From: Hymenopellis radicata
Taxonomy: Eukaryota; Basidiomycota; Agaricomycetes; Agaricales; Physalacriaceae
Assembly: GCA_015501595.1 (NCBI GenBank)
Contig: JADNRX010000120.1
Location: 62,001 to 126,000, forward strand
Direction of reading: 5' to 3'
DNA: 64,000 bases
Position numbers and translations under genes: made by a program. This document shows positions 11,439-21,567 of the stretch, one piece after another (within the stretch, counting starts at the first letter, position 1; each line of letters opens with the position of its first letter). A model generated the notes under the pieces. The model was not told the origin of the DNA and made no database searches. It saw nothing but the letters and a program-made list of their open reading frames with translations.

Positions 11439-13445
11439 TTAGAACGACAGAAGAACAGCCTCGCTATCCTGAATGTTGAAGCCATTGACCACCTGGATAT
11501 CATCAACTTTGAGCTGGCCTTGTACCCTGCCATCAGCTGTCTCGTACGTCTGTCCGCCCCATTTCAAACCCGACACATCGTCTGCGAGCCTAAAGGGCAA
11601 TCCCACCTGAGCATCGTCCACGTATAATTCAAACTGAACACGCACCCGATAGCCAGCCTCTTCACATGCGCCGTCGTCGGCTTGGCAGTCGAACTCCCAG
11701 CATAATCAAGGCCAACATGAATAACCGACCGTGTTGCATTCGCAAAATGCGCCCGGGAGTTGATGAACACAGCTCTCGCGAGCGCTCCATGCTCATAAAA
11801 GGCGTATCCCGCTAAGCGCGTGTTGTCTATCGGGACTTCGACGGCTTGCGCACCTCCTGTTTTCCCAATGGCCTCCCCCGCGATCACTGCAGCGTAGTAT
11901 TGCGGTTGCACATGGGGAGGAAGAGGTGCTGGCAATGGCGAGCCGTCGAGCGTAGAACGAGTTAACTCGACGGGTTGTATCTAGAGGGAACTCGGTCAAT
12001 CGTTTGCTGCAGTAGTGTTTCTTGGAGCTGACCAGATTATATTTGTAGCCGACGCCTTCGTGGAAGAACAATCTAGATATTCCTAGCTGCGTGCTGTCCG
12101 ATATCGGTCAATGGCGGATGGCGAGCGCTGAGGTTTAATCGACTCACGCGAACAGAGCGTAATCAAGAGTCCATAACGCTGCTCCGGCAGTGTTACTGAC
12201 GCCTGGTGCTCCCTAAAGTGTTCAACATGACCTGCCCATACAAGCATTGCAGGAGTACTCACATGGCAAGCGTAACTATTAGTTTCTCCCAAAATATACT
12301 CAAGACCCTTCGCATGTGTTGCCTGAATATCTGGTCCAAAGATCGACAAGTTACTTCGAATGGTCGCCTTCGTCATAAGATCCTGCAAGAGTCCGCCGTT
12401 TCCAGAACAAAACGATCCCGAATACCGGTGCTCAGAGAAGCTTCATCTCCCCAGTCAACGCCCAGACTTGACGTAGAAGAGAACCTACCTCGTAATAAAC
12501 TTTCCAGGGACAGAGTCGAGAATACCAGCAGCGTATATCGCTTGAGGAGAGAAGTCTGTCGTAGTGTGGGATGAACCAGCGAAGCCGCCCACCAGGAACT
12601 TGGTATGCGACGTAGAACTGATCCCAGACACCCGAGATACGTTCGTAGCCATTTTGATCCAACTTCGTAGAAGATCATCAGCATTTTTCTTTCATGAGAT
12701 CGAGCTACTAGAGTCGACTTACTCGGCAGTATAATTGACGGGGCTGTAATTACTCGGTCGCAACCCGTTGTTCCTGTAAAGGTCTGCTTCATTTCCCAGT
12801 TCAATGAAATCAAGAACCACGTCTGCGCTTTTCATTTCCTGACTGCTGAATGCTTTCACCAGCGATCCAGCCTCGAGGACGGCATTCGTGATATTGTTAG
12901 CGCCCAAGTTCAAGCCCAAATAACGTGTGTGCCTTGAAAGTTATTCGCTATGAGATGTATGCTAACGGACTCTCGCGCACCTGCCGGTAAGAATCGAGCA
13001 GCTTGGTAGTACCCATCGCCTACGCTGATGTTCAGAGCTTCCGGGTACGGAACAGTTGCTGTGGGATCGGGAAAAGTAGCATTCGAGAACTGTAAGTAAA
13101 AGCAACAGTGTGAGATAATACCGGGGCTTATAATACTGATCGTACCTGGACACTTGGATTGAACACGGTGTGGTCTTCGCTGTCTGCCCCAATCCGTATT
13201 TGGGGTGGCACACCTGTAAGGCCCTTGAAGTTATCGAGAACGTTGTACGTGAACTGGTTTCGCGAGGTTGTGCCTGCCCAGTCGGTCCACCTGTCCTGCT
13301 CGATGGAGAAGGAGACCAGCGACGGAGATATGGTGGGCGCATTGGAAGGAGCAGAGAGTGATAGAGTTACACTGACAGTCGAGCGTGATTGTACAAAAGT
13401 CAATAGCAAAGAGAACACGCTTGGAAAGAGTTGAAGAACTCTCAT
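11439..13445 (-). CDS. Secreted GH79 beta-glucuronidase
   Basis: Predicted extracellular glycoside hydrolase acting on glucuronic-acid ends of proteoglycans or arabinogalactan. A signal peptide is clear (MRVLQLFPSVFSLLLTFVQS, probably cut near residue 20). The (beta/alpha)8 core begins with LVSFSIEQDRWTDWAG and PQIRIGADSEDHT. The acid/base site is in FIELGNEADLY and the nucleophile in LEYILGETNSYACHG, the two Glu motifs of GH79. A beta-sandwich C-terminal domain follows (RLFFHEGVGYKYNL, PQYYAAVIAGEAIGK, VFINSRAHF) and ends GFNIQDSEAVLLSF. About ten short introns are needed. Most GH79 proteins have Pro after the acid/base Glu (NEPDLY); here it is Ala. Broken copies of this gene lie at 13.8-15.2 kb and at 21.0-21.25 kb. 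Confidence 0.86.
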
Positions 13446-13816
13446 AGCGACTCGGGAACCAGTGAAGGAGTGTAGTTTCGAAACGAAGCCCGTCTCGTCA
13501 TACTTATACGTACGGAGAAATGGGTCCTGTGATCTCGCTGTGAAGGCGAGAAGAGCGAAGCAAGGCGCTTCGTGGTCATAGCGAACAGGACACGAGGACC
13601 GTGCTCAATGGCAGTTCCACATGCAGAGAATCGAGCGGCCTTGTTCGGGTTCCCAGGGTGAGGAGGGACGCGAGCCTCGTGCCATGGCATGAAGATGTAT
13701 TTCGGTCCGAACCTCCATCACATTCTTTATCTGCAGGTAACCAAATCAGAACAGCAATCACAAGTGGTACAACATGACCTTATTCGAACGAGACAAGTTT
13801 ATCTTCAATCTGCATT
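13446..13816. other. Promoter region of the GH79 gene
   Basis: About 370 bp upstream of the GH79 start and before the first pseudogene homology. No ORF or named site is supported. Confidence 0.4.
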
Positions 13817-13849
13817 ATGTTGAGGACATTGTTTCCAGGAGACCTTGAA

Positions 13850-15240
13850 CACGCCTATCGCCCCGTTTCGTCGACGTATATCTACTCGCTAAGCGTCATC
13901 CGCTCGCCTATAAATGGTCATTTTTTCTTGCTTTTAGTGCTAACACATGGAACTCACCTTCGAATCTTGCAAGCACTTGAAGACCATCTTCGTATGCTTT
14001 TCGTTCAGGCCCTCGGCCAAGTCAATATCAGCATGGAAGCTAGAACGCATCGCATTCCCAGATATGCTTCAAAGTTGATGAAGACAGTCCGGACGAGATG
14101 TCCATATTCATGACGTTTTCGAGCTCGAGTTCCATGACCTGCGCGATGCCGCGCTCTTACCGGTTGCTTCAGCGATGATGACTGCCGTGTAGTATTGTGT
14201 TTGAAGAGGGAACCGTTACGTTTGTATGAACTTCTCGGCGTCGAAGATTGCATGTAGGGTGGTTTGTGCGCACCTCTTGTCGCTTCGCTTTGAGGAGAGC
14301 ACGTCCGTCATGGACGTTTCAGATCCTGTGAGTGCTTGGTTTACATAACTATTATGACTCTGTGGTCTGCGCTGTCTGCGCCAAGGTGGTACGCCGGTAA
14401 GGCCTTTCAAGTTGTCGAGAACGTCGTACGTGAACTGGGTTCGCGAGATTGTGCCTGTTCCAGGCAGTCCAGCTCTTTTGCTCGATGGAGAAGGATACCA
14501 GTGACGAAAATAGTATGGTGGATGCAGAGTGATAGAGTTACAGTAGCAGTCGAACGTGATTGCACAGAAGTCAACAGCAAAGAGAACACACTCGAAAAGA
14601 GCTGAAATTTTTGAAGCGCGACAAGGGAATTGGTGGAGGAATATGCTAACGAAACGAGGCCCTCCTTGTCATCCATATATTGAGAAACGGGTCCTGTGAA
14701 CTTGCTATGAAGAGCGAAGCAAAACCATTCGTGGTCATAGAAAATAGGACACGAGAACCCAGGTCCACACGCAGAGAGTCAAAACTTGGAGGGGAGATTC
14801 GGAGGCGACGCGAGCCTCATACCGCGGTATGAATTCGAAGTTGTATTGCAGGTGACCACGACAGGGGAGCATTCGCAAATGGTACAACCTTACTGGAACG
14901 AGAGGAGTAACTGGAGTTGGGAGAGCATAGGTCGTTGTTTCTATAGAGGTCGGGTTCATTACCCAACTCGATGTGGTTACGCCTGCTGACTTCACCCCCT
15001 CAGCAGCGAATGCTTTGACGAGTGACTTGACTTACAGGACAGCGTTCGTGAGATTGTTGGCGCCCAGGTTTAAGCTCATGTAACCTGTGTGTCTGCGTGT
15101 CTTCGTCGGATACACCCTGTAAGGCTGTATTCTATATGATGTTTCGCATACCTCGCGGTAGATATTTAGCAAGTCGGAAAGCACCATCTCCAATAGTAGC
15201 ATTAAGACGGTAGAAGTCGGATCAGCCTCGGTGAGCTGAG
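13850..15240 (-). pseudogene. Scrambled, frame-broken GH79 duplicate
   Basis: Minus-strand fragments match the intact GH79 next door but are out of order and full of frameshifts. From high to low coordinate: LNATIGDGAFRLAKYLPRG (about 15190), MSLNLGANNLTNAVL, ELGNEPDLYRNN (about 14950) keeping the acid/base motif, then a signal-peptide and N-terminal piece (LFSSVFSLLLTSVQSRSTATVTLSL, about 14590), then LKGLTGVP. A copy of the ZNF830 start follows, then a C-terminal piece reading QTQYYTAVIIAEATGK (about 14190) and FINFEAYLG. The intact gene has the order N-terminus, middle, C-terminus, ZNF830. The copy therefore arose by more than one duplication or rearrangement. No continuous coding path is possible. 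Confidence 0.8.
14258..14345 (-). pseudogene. Duplicated 5' end of the ZNF830-like gene
   Basis: The stretch closely repeats 11205-11300. Both share CTCTTGTCGCTTCGCTTTGA, the start-codon context and the downstream GAGTGCTTGG. A small deletion in the first codons puts the copied reading frame out. It lies inside the GH79 pseudogene, showing that the duplicated block spanned the GH79/ZNF830 boundary. Confidence 0.8.
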
Positions 15241-15534
15241 AAGGACATGTGAATGAAGTACTTGAAATCAGTGCGTCTCAATGACTGTTATAAGTGAGCA
15301 AGATGGCTATGTCAATGGAAACATATATATGATGCTACAGCACACCTGAGTTGCCCTAAGATTATGCCTTGTTGGATTAAGGTTTGAACGTGGTGGGACA
15401 TGGATACCGGCTGTCAGCGAGGACAAACTAGGTAGTTTACCGTTATTTGTACCTCGGGATGGACGTGGTCTACACGACCAGGAGCCCCTCCAGGGCGTTA
15501 CCTCCTCATCTCGAGTGTTGGGTTTTCGAAGAAA

Positions 15535-17560
15535 ATGAAAAGGAAGCCCCGCCGCCGCCATATAATGTATGGCTTCCGGTCTCGATGAGGAGTACGATCG
15601 ACGCCGTGTAAGCTCTTCAACTGTTACAGGTTCTTGACCACTAACGTATCTGCAGAGACATGGGTAGTCCCCGTCGCCGCCGTGTAATCCATGGCTTGCT
15701 GTGTCGACGAGGATTACGACCAACTCTGGGTAAGTTCTTCTTCTTCCCAGGTTCCTTGTATACTAACATATCTTCAGAGACATGGGTAGTCCCCGCCGCC
15801 GCCGTGTAATCCATGGCTTGCAGTCTTCATGGGAGCGAATACCGACTGTAAGAGACATGGGTAGTCCCCGTCGCCGCCGTGTAATCCATGGCTTGCTGTG
15901 TCGCCGAGGATTACGACCAACTCTGGGTAAGCTCTTTTTCTTCCCAGGTTCCTTGTATACTAACGTATCTGCAGAGACATGGGTAGTCCCCGTCGCCGCC
16001 GTGTAATCCATGGCTTGCTGTCTCAATGAGGATTACGACTGACTCTGGGTAAGCTCTTTTTCTTCCCAGGTTCCTTGTATACTAACATATCTTCAGAGAC
16101 ACGGGTGGTCCCCGTTGCCGCCGTGTAGTCCATGGCTTGCTGTCTTCATGGGAGCGAATACCGACTGTAAGAGACATGGGTAGTCCCCGTCGCCGCCGTG
16201 TAATCCATGGCTTGCTGTGTCGCCGAGGATTACGACCAACTCTGGGTAAGTTCTTCTTCTTCCTAGGTTCCTTGTATACTAACATATCTTCAGAGACATG
16301 GGTAGTCCCCGCCGCCGCCGTGTAATCCATGGCTTGCAGTCTTCTTGGGAGCGAATACCGACTGCGAGAGACACGGGCAGTCCCCGTCGCCGCCGTGTAA
16401 TCCATGGCTTGCTGTCTCGACGAGGATTACGACTGACTCTGGGTAAGCTCTTCATCTATCACAGGTTCCTTGTATACTAACATATCTCAGAGACACGGGT
16501 GGTCCCCGTCGCCGCCGTGTAATCCATGGCTTGCTGTGTCGCCGAGGATTACGACCAACTCTGGGTAAGTTCTTCTTCTTCCTAGGTTCCTTGTATACTA
16601 ACATATCTTCAGAGACATGGGTAGTCCCCGCCGCCGCCGTGTAATCCATGGCTTGCAGTCTTCATGGGAGCGAATACCGACTGCGAGAGACACGGGCAGT
16701 CCCCGTCGCCGCCGTGTAATCCATGGCTTGCTGTGTCGCCGAGGATTACGACCAACTCTGGGTAAGTTCTTCTTCTTCCCAGGTTCCTTGTATACTAACA
16801 TATCTTCAGAGACATGGGTAGTCCCCGCCGCCGCCGTGTAATCCATGGCTTGCTGCCTTCATGGGAGCGAATACCGACTGCGAGAGACACGGGCAGTCCC
16901 CGTCGCCGCCGTGTAATCCATGACTTGCTGTCTCGCTGAGGATTATGACTGACTCTGGGTAAGCTCTTCAACTGTTACAAGTTTCTTGCGCGCTGACGTA
17001 TCTGCAGAGACAAGGGTGATCCCCGTCGCCGCCGTGTGATCCATGGCATGCTGCCTTCATGGGAGCGAATACCGACTGCGAGAGACACGGGCAGTCCCCG
17101 TCGCCGCCGTGTAATCCATGGCTTGCTGTCTCGCTCAGGATTATGACTGACTCTGGGTAAGCTCTTCAACTGTTACAAGTTTCTTGCGCGCTGACGTATC
17201 TGCAGAGACAAGGGTGATCCCCGTCGCCGCCGTGTGATCCATGGCATGCTGCCTTCATGGGAGCGAATACCGACTGCGAGAGACACGGGTGATCCCCATC
17301 GCCGCCGTGTAATCCACGGCTTGCTGTCTCGCTGAGGATTACGACCGACTCTGGGTTCGCTCTTCATCTCTCACAGGTTCCTTGACTACTAACACATTTT
17401 CAGAGACATGGGTAGTCCCCGCCGCCGCTATGTAATCCATGGCTTGCCGTTTTCATGGGAGTGGATACCGACTGCGAGAGACACGGGTGATCCCCGCCGC
17501 CGCCGTGTAATCCATGGCTTGCTGTCTCGATGAGGAGTACTGCCGGCACCTTGTAAACAG
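15535..17560 (+). repeat. Tandem repeat array with intron-like spacers
   Basis: About 20 copies of a core (consensus GTAGTCCCCGTCGCCGCCGT followed by GTAATCCATGGCTTGC) are spaced alternately by 74-75 bp and 122-123 bp. Core starts include 15664, 15787, 15861, 15983, 16105, 16180, 16302, 16377, 16499, 16621, 16696, 16818, 16893, 17016, 17091, 17214, 17289, 17412 and 17487. The usual higher-order unit is about 197 bp. Each long monomer contains a segment that looks like an intron, for example 15730-15777: donor GTAAGT, polypyrimidine, branch TACTAAC, acceptor TTCAG. Removing that 48-nt segment leaves 74 nt, nearly the short monomer. Only one plus frame is stop-free within monomers, and splicing would shift it, so a protein product is not supported. 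Confidence 0.93.
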
Positions 17561-18039
17561 TAAGCTTCTCCACCATTAAGACCCCTTCTGTGCTGAAACA
17601 TCAGTAGTGATGCGGGTGGTCCTCACTCCCGCCTTACAATGTTCAGCAGCGCCCAAAACATTCTCCTCTTTCCAGTGGAGGTTGCAACTGTGCGTGACAC
17701 TTAATTTCAGCAGAGCCCTTTTGGTGTTGATAGTGAGACACGCCCAGATTCCCCGATACCAGGCCACTCCTTAGCGGCAACCTTCTAGCGTTTGACGCGC
17801 TCTTCGTCTTCTCGTCAGGTCTGCGTAAGGCTTGGTTGATGATACCCGAGGCCTGGTGCCCCTTCACTTTGCGGTCTCCCACTCGGCCTGCTTGAGTTTG
17901 AGCGGCTGAGTATGTGGTGCACGGGCTGTCGCCGAGTTCTTCGCAGCACATTGATCGCCTTTGTGGATTTCAGTTTCTCGCTTGTAGCCCGCTCTTCTCA
18001 TCGTAGATTTCATACCGATATTTGGTCCCAGGTCCCACC
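17561..18039. other. Decayed array edge, no gene seen
   Basis: The repeat fades out through a degenerate unit around 17540-17640. The remaining sequence has only short ORFs with no recognised domain. Confidence 0.4.
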
Positions 18040-18557
18040 ATGAACGGACCCTACCCTCAGGCCTTCTGGCAGTTCCCTTCTGGTTGTGGACAGATACACC
18101 AGCCACGCACACCAGCCACGCGCTCTCATGCGACCTCACGTTCCAGCCCATCTCCCTTGCCCTGTTCCCTCAACCTTTACTCCTCCCGCCATCAACATTT
18201 CATTCTCACCGCCTGAACCGTTCAGTTGGTACCCTCATCCTTTCCGTTCTTCGTTGAAGTCACTTACCTTACTACAGGTTCGGCTTGCTTCGCTGCGCAC
18301 ACCGACTTGCGGTGTACTATTCTCATGCCTCACGGCAGTCTGCTTTCCTTTCGCGTGCGCTGTACTTCACCAGAGCCCGCCGCCCGGTAGCTTTCCTCTC
18401 TGGTGGTTTTGTCCTCTCCAGGAGGTTTTCCCCAGAAGGTTTTGATGCACCCGAGGCAAAAAATGGTCCCTATTGGCCGTCCCTACTCTATTTAACCAAA
18501 TGCTATATGACTTCAATGCTGCTGATCTGTGTTCGTGGTGTTGACATGAATGAGTAG
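18040..18557 (+). CDS. Possible small Pro/Ser-rich ORF or gene fragment
   Basis: An ATG in good context (CCACCATGAAC) opens MNGPYPQAFWQFPSGCG. After a frame change, a Pro-rich frame (PHVPAHLPCPVPSTF, then SFSPPEPFSWYPHPFRSS) runs to a possible intron end near 18278. The frame RRPVAFLSGGFVLSRRFSPE then continues to a stop at 18557. Composition looks coding-like but no family is recognised and at least one frame change is required. It could be a decayed gene or chance ORFs beside the repeat array. Confidence 0.25.
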
Positions 18558-19230
18558 CGGATGATAACTAAAGAAGTTCAAGTGTAATGAGGATGCAGCA
18601 GTTCTGCGGCCGTGAGATTCTTTTGGATTTCTCGTCTGTTATTCTGGTAGCTCGGGTTCGGACAGAATCCTGAGAAACGTCGATGCAAGTTCAACGTACG
18701 ACAAGTGTCATGGCAGGAGTCAGATTTGGAAGGTAAAATATACCTGAGGTTTCATTGACATATGGTCTGCTCCTCTCAAGACATTCCGGGCAGGTCAATG
18801 GCGAGTCAAATGATCATGCAAAAGCTATGTGATGCATTCACAAAAGACCTGTGAAGAACATATCATCCAAAATCCCTTGTTGTGCGCACACTCCCTCCAA
18901 TTGGCCGGAGAAAGAGCTTGATTTCGGCGTTAAAGCTTCCCTTTTTCAACCTCTCACACTAGTACTGCTTTAAGTTTATGACCGTACTTCGATGTTACCG
19001 TCGTAGAACGCACGGTCCTCGCTATACGAATCTGAGGCCACCAGTGATTTGCGTCGGCAATTGCCGTGCCGAAGTAACTCTGCAACGGTCATAGTGACTT
19101 GCTGTTGCATAGTCAGAATACTTGCGCGGAACATTTCCGAGTCCAGGTATTCCCCTAGCACTATCCCAGGTGAGTGCGTAGGTGAATCTTTGTTGGGGTG
19201 ACTTACGACAACTAGCCTCTAGCTTCATTC
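18558..19230. other. Upstream region of the F-box gene
   Basis: No supported ORF. Presumably contains the promoter of the F-box gene at 19231. Confidence 0.4.
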
Positions 19231-20949
19231 ATGCTTGATATTGTTATCGACCACAATGACTCCAATGGCACCCTGCCTAACATCGACGGGAATCTCTTGC
19301 GTCAACTGGTGCCGCTCTTGCAGAGCAACGAGCAACCCTCTGAAGAAGATTTTATTGCGGCCTCCACTGCGCGTGAAGTTGCCCTTGATAACCTCAAGAA
19401 GATTGACAGTACTATGCAATCTTTGATGAGAATGCGCGAGGGCATCGTTCTGGAAAAGGAGGGATATGACGCGATCCTGAGTCCTATTCGCCGTCTCTCT
19501 AGCGACGTCCTCGGGGAGATCTTTCTCCTGTGTATGCCCACGTCCGATGAACCTATTTTATCCTTTGGTACTTCCGCGCCTTGGAACTTGGCTAGCGTGT
19601 GCCGCGCCTGGTATCACGCCGCTGTGGCATTCTCACCGCTGTGGATCACGCACGATTTTTACTTCCCCTCCCATGGCGTATCCGCTCGCCACACCTTGCG
19701 TCGCTTGGCATTCGCCATGAATCTCTCTGCAGGACGCGGTCTGCATGGGCGTATCAGCATCGAGGCGGATAAGCATTTCCGCCAGGGCTCTCCATTATTC
19801 TCCCCGCTTCTATCGGCTGCACCACGGTTGGAAAAGCTGTCCATCAAGGCTCCGGAGTCGCTTCAGTCTTACGAGTTTAGGCGACTCGCGTCTCTCCTTC
19901 ACAACTTGAAATCGCTTGACATACGGGTAGATTCCTTTTGGGACGCACCAGATTTCCTTAAAGTCATGTTTCCCCAAGGCGTCCTCAGCAGCCTCGCGAT
20001 AGACGTTGACAGATTCTGGTCCAACCCATGCATAAACCTCAGTTGGGAATCCATCCAGCATCTCACGCTCCGCGCGTCAGAGGCCTCCCAGCTGAATCTG
20101 CGGTACACGCCCCAGCATGTCGACCACGTCCTTGCAATTTTGCGTAGAGTGTCACAGATACAAACTCTTACGGTGGACACCGAGTACCTTTCCGACACAA
20201 GTGCATCTTTACCAGCTTTATACGTATCTGATCCGAAGCTCCAAGTGGCTTTGCCCGCGCTGCGCGATTTGAACTGGCGGGTTTCTGTGCTGAACATATC
20301 CTCCGTGGCCAACCTAGCGGAATTGGGCGCCGAGATAAAGCCTTTGGTTACGCCACGTCTCAAAAACCTCTCCATTGATATCTGCAGTACCAGGATTGTG
20401 GAGCGTATTTTGTTTTCGCTAGGACGTTCACAGTGCTCCCTGACCAAGTTATCGCTTACATTTCCTGTGGGCATAAGGTCGATGGGTGCTGTCTTCATCA
20501 TCGATATGCTGCGACATGAGGCGTGCCATTCCCTCGAAAGTTTGTCCATAATGGGTGTGAGCGACTCCTCACAGGCCGTTGCATATGTTGTTGTATCCGA
20601 GCTAGTGATATACCGTGACGACGCCGGGCCATTGGCTATCTCTTGGCCCATCAGTCCTTCTCTACCCCCCACCACTACACATCATAATGCGCCGAACTTG
20701 CTTCCGCACCTCCGCACATTCAGAATTGACATCTCCCACGTCTCGGAAAACGTGGACTCGCAGAACTCAGTGACTGCAGGGCATATTGAAGACGTCTTTA
20801 TGAAGATAGCGGTCTCCCGCTACAATGCGAATTGTCTTCAGCGTGCGACAATAAATGTACCACAATGGTTCAAATTCAGACCGAGCAATGTAGCGGTTCT
20901 GAACGCGTTGAAGAGGGATGGGTTTGAATTCTATCTCAGCCATGACTAG
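19231..20949 (+). CDS. F-box domain protein, Agaricomycete type
   Basis: Intronless, 572 codons. The N-terminal coiled coil (about residues 45-80, ending MQSLMRMREGIVLEKEGYD) leads directly into an F-box: ILSPIRRLSSDVLGEIFLLC, then WNLASVCRAWYHAAVAFSPLW. The rest is an irregular Leu-rich repeat region (LEKLSIKAPESL, LLHNLKSLDIRVDSF, LKNLSIDICS) as in the large mushroom F-box families. It is presumed to be a substrate adaptor of an SCF ubiquitin ligase through Skp1; the target is unknown. It differs from the tandem pair at 53-57 kb. The start is the first Met; no upstream exon is evident. It is flanked by GH79 relics and the repeat array. Confidence 0.8.
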   Translation: MLDIVIDHNDSNGTLPNIDGNLLRQLVPLLQSNEQPSEEDFIAASTAREVALDNLKKIDSTMQSLMRMREGIVLEKEGYDAILSPIRRLSSDVLGEIFLLCMPTSDEPILSFGTSAPWNLASVCRAWYHAAVAFSPLWITHDFYFPSHGVSARHTLRRLAFAMNLSAGRGLHGRISIEADKHFRQGSPLFSPLLSAAPRLEKLSIKAPESLQSYEFRRLASLLHNLKSLDIRVDSFWDAPDFLKVMFPQGVLSSLAIDVDRFWSNPCINLSWESIQHLTLRASEASQLNLRYTPQHVDHVLAILRRVSQIQTLTVDTEYLSDTSASLPALYVSDPKLQVALPALRDLNWRVSVLNISSVANLAELGAEIKPLVTPRLKNLSIDICSTRIVERILFSLGRSQCSLTKLSLTFPVGIRSMGAVFIIDMLRHEACHSLESLSIMGVSDSSQAVAYVVVSELVIYRDDAGPLAISWPISPSLPPTTTHHNAPNLLPHLRTFRIDISHVSENVDSQNSVTAGHIEDVFMKIAVSRYNANCLQRATINVPQWFKFRPSNVAVLNALKRDGFEFYLSHD

Positions 20950-21009
20950 ATGTATCAGTTTCGCGAATGGTTGATGGTTTGCTGGACTTTTATTTACACA
21001 TTAGTACTA

Positions 21010-21250
21010 TCTCTGTACAACTCTAATATGCTAGCGGAAGATGATCTGCAATCATCAAGAACGTTGTAAAAGAACGTGTTTCTCGAATCGGTTCGCGACC
21101 ATTCGGGCCATTGGTCCTGTTCGATAGACAAAGACACGACACATCTGAGGATATTGTGAAAGCAGCAGAAGGAGCGGCCAGTGATAGAGTCATGTCTACA
21201 GAAAGCGCAGATTCGGCGTGGAGCACCGGGGCCAGCGCATAGCAAGGGTT
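21010..21250 (-). pseudogene. GH79 N-terminal relic
   Basis: Minus-strand frames read SVDMTLSLAAPSAAFTISSD, then, in another frame, SLSIEQDQWPEWSRTDSRNT and FFYNVLDD. These match the start of the intact GH79 at 13445 (SVTLSLSAPSNAPTISPSLV, SFSIEQDRWTDWAGTTSRNQ, FTYNVLDNF). The match stops after about 70 residues, with frameshifts, and no catalytic region follows. It is a truncated copy between the F-box gene and the palmitoyltransferase. Confidence 0.75.
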
Positions 21251-21567
21251 AACTGGATGAATCGCATGGCCGAACGACTTATGAAGGCTTTCGAAAGAGC
21301 CCATATTATATGAGAAGTCTATCCAGGATGGGGTCATGACTGGTTTGGGTGGACTTGCCGGCGCTGGAGACAGTTCAAACTTCAAAGCACGAGGCTCTGA
21401 GCGAACTATGGAGTCCCGTTCGCGAAGACAGGCAGCCCTTTTCACGAGAACCAAAAAGTACCCTCCCTCCATTGTCATGGTTGATTGTTATAATTGAATG
21501 AGGCTTGTGCGGTACAGCGTGTAGACTGCCTCTTGCGCTTTACATGACGGTAAGCACTTGAACGTTC

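Noticed and set aside
15307..17367. Many ORFs in the array (plus MGSPRRRRVIHGL..., minus KPWITRRRRGLP...)
   Set aside because: They are one repeat read in stop-free frames; frames end at the same place in every monomer and splicing would shift them. No sign of a translated product.
15535..17560. CRISPR-like direct repeats
   Set aside because: The genome is eukaryotic, the units are adjacent near-identical monomers, and the spacers are themselves repeated. This is a minisatellite-type array.
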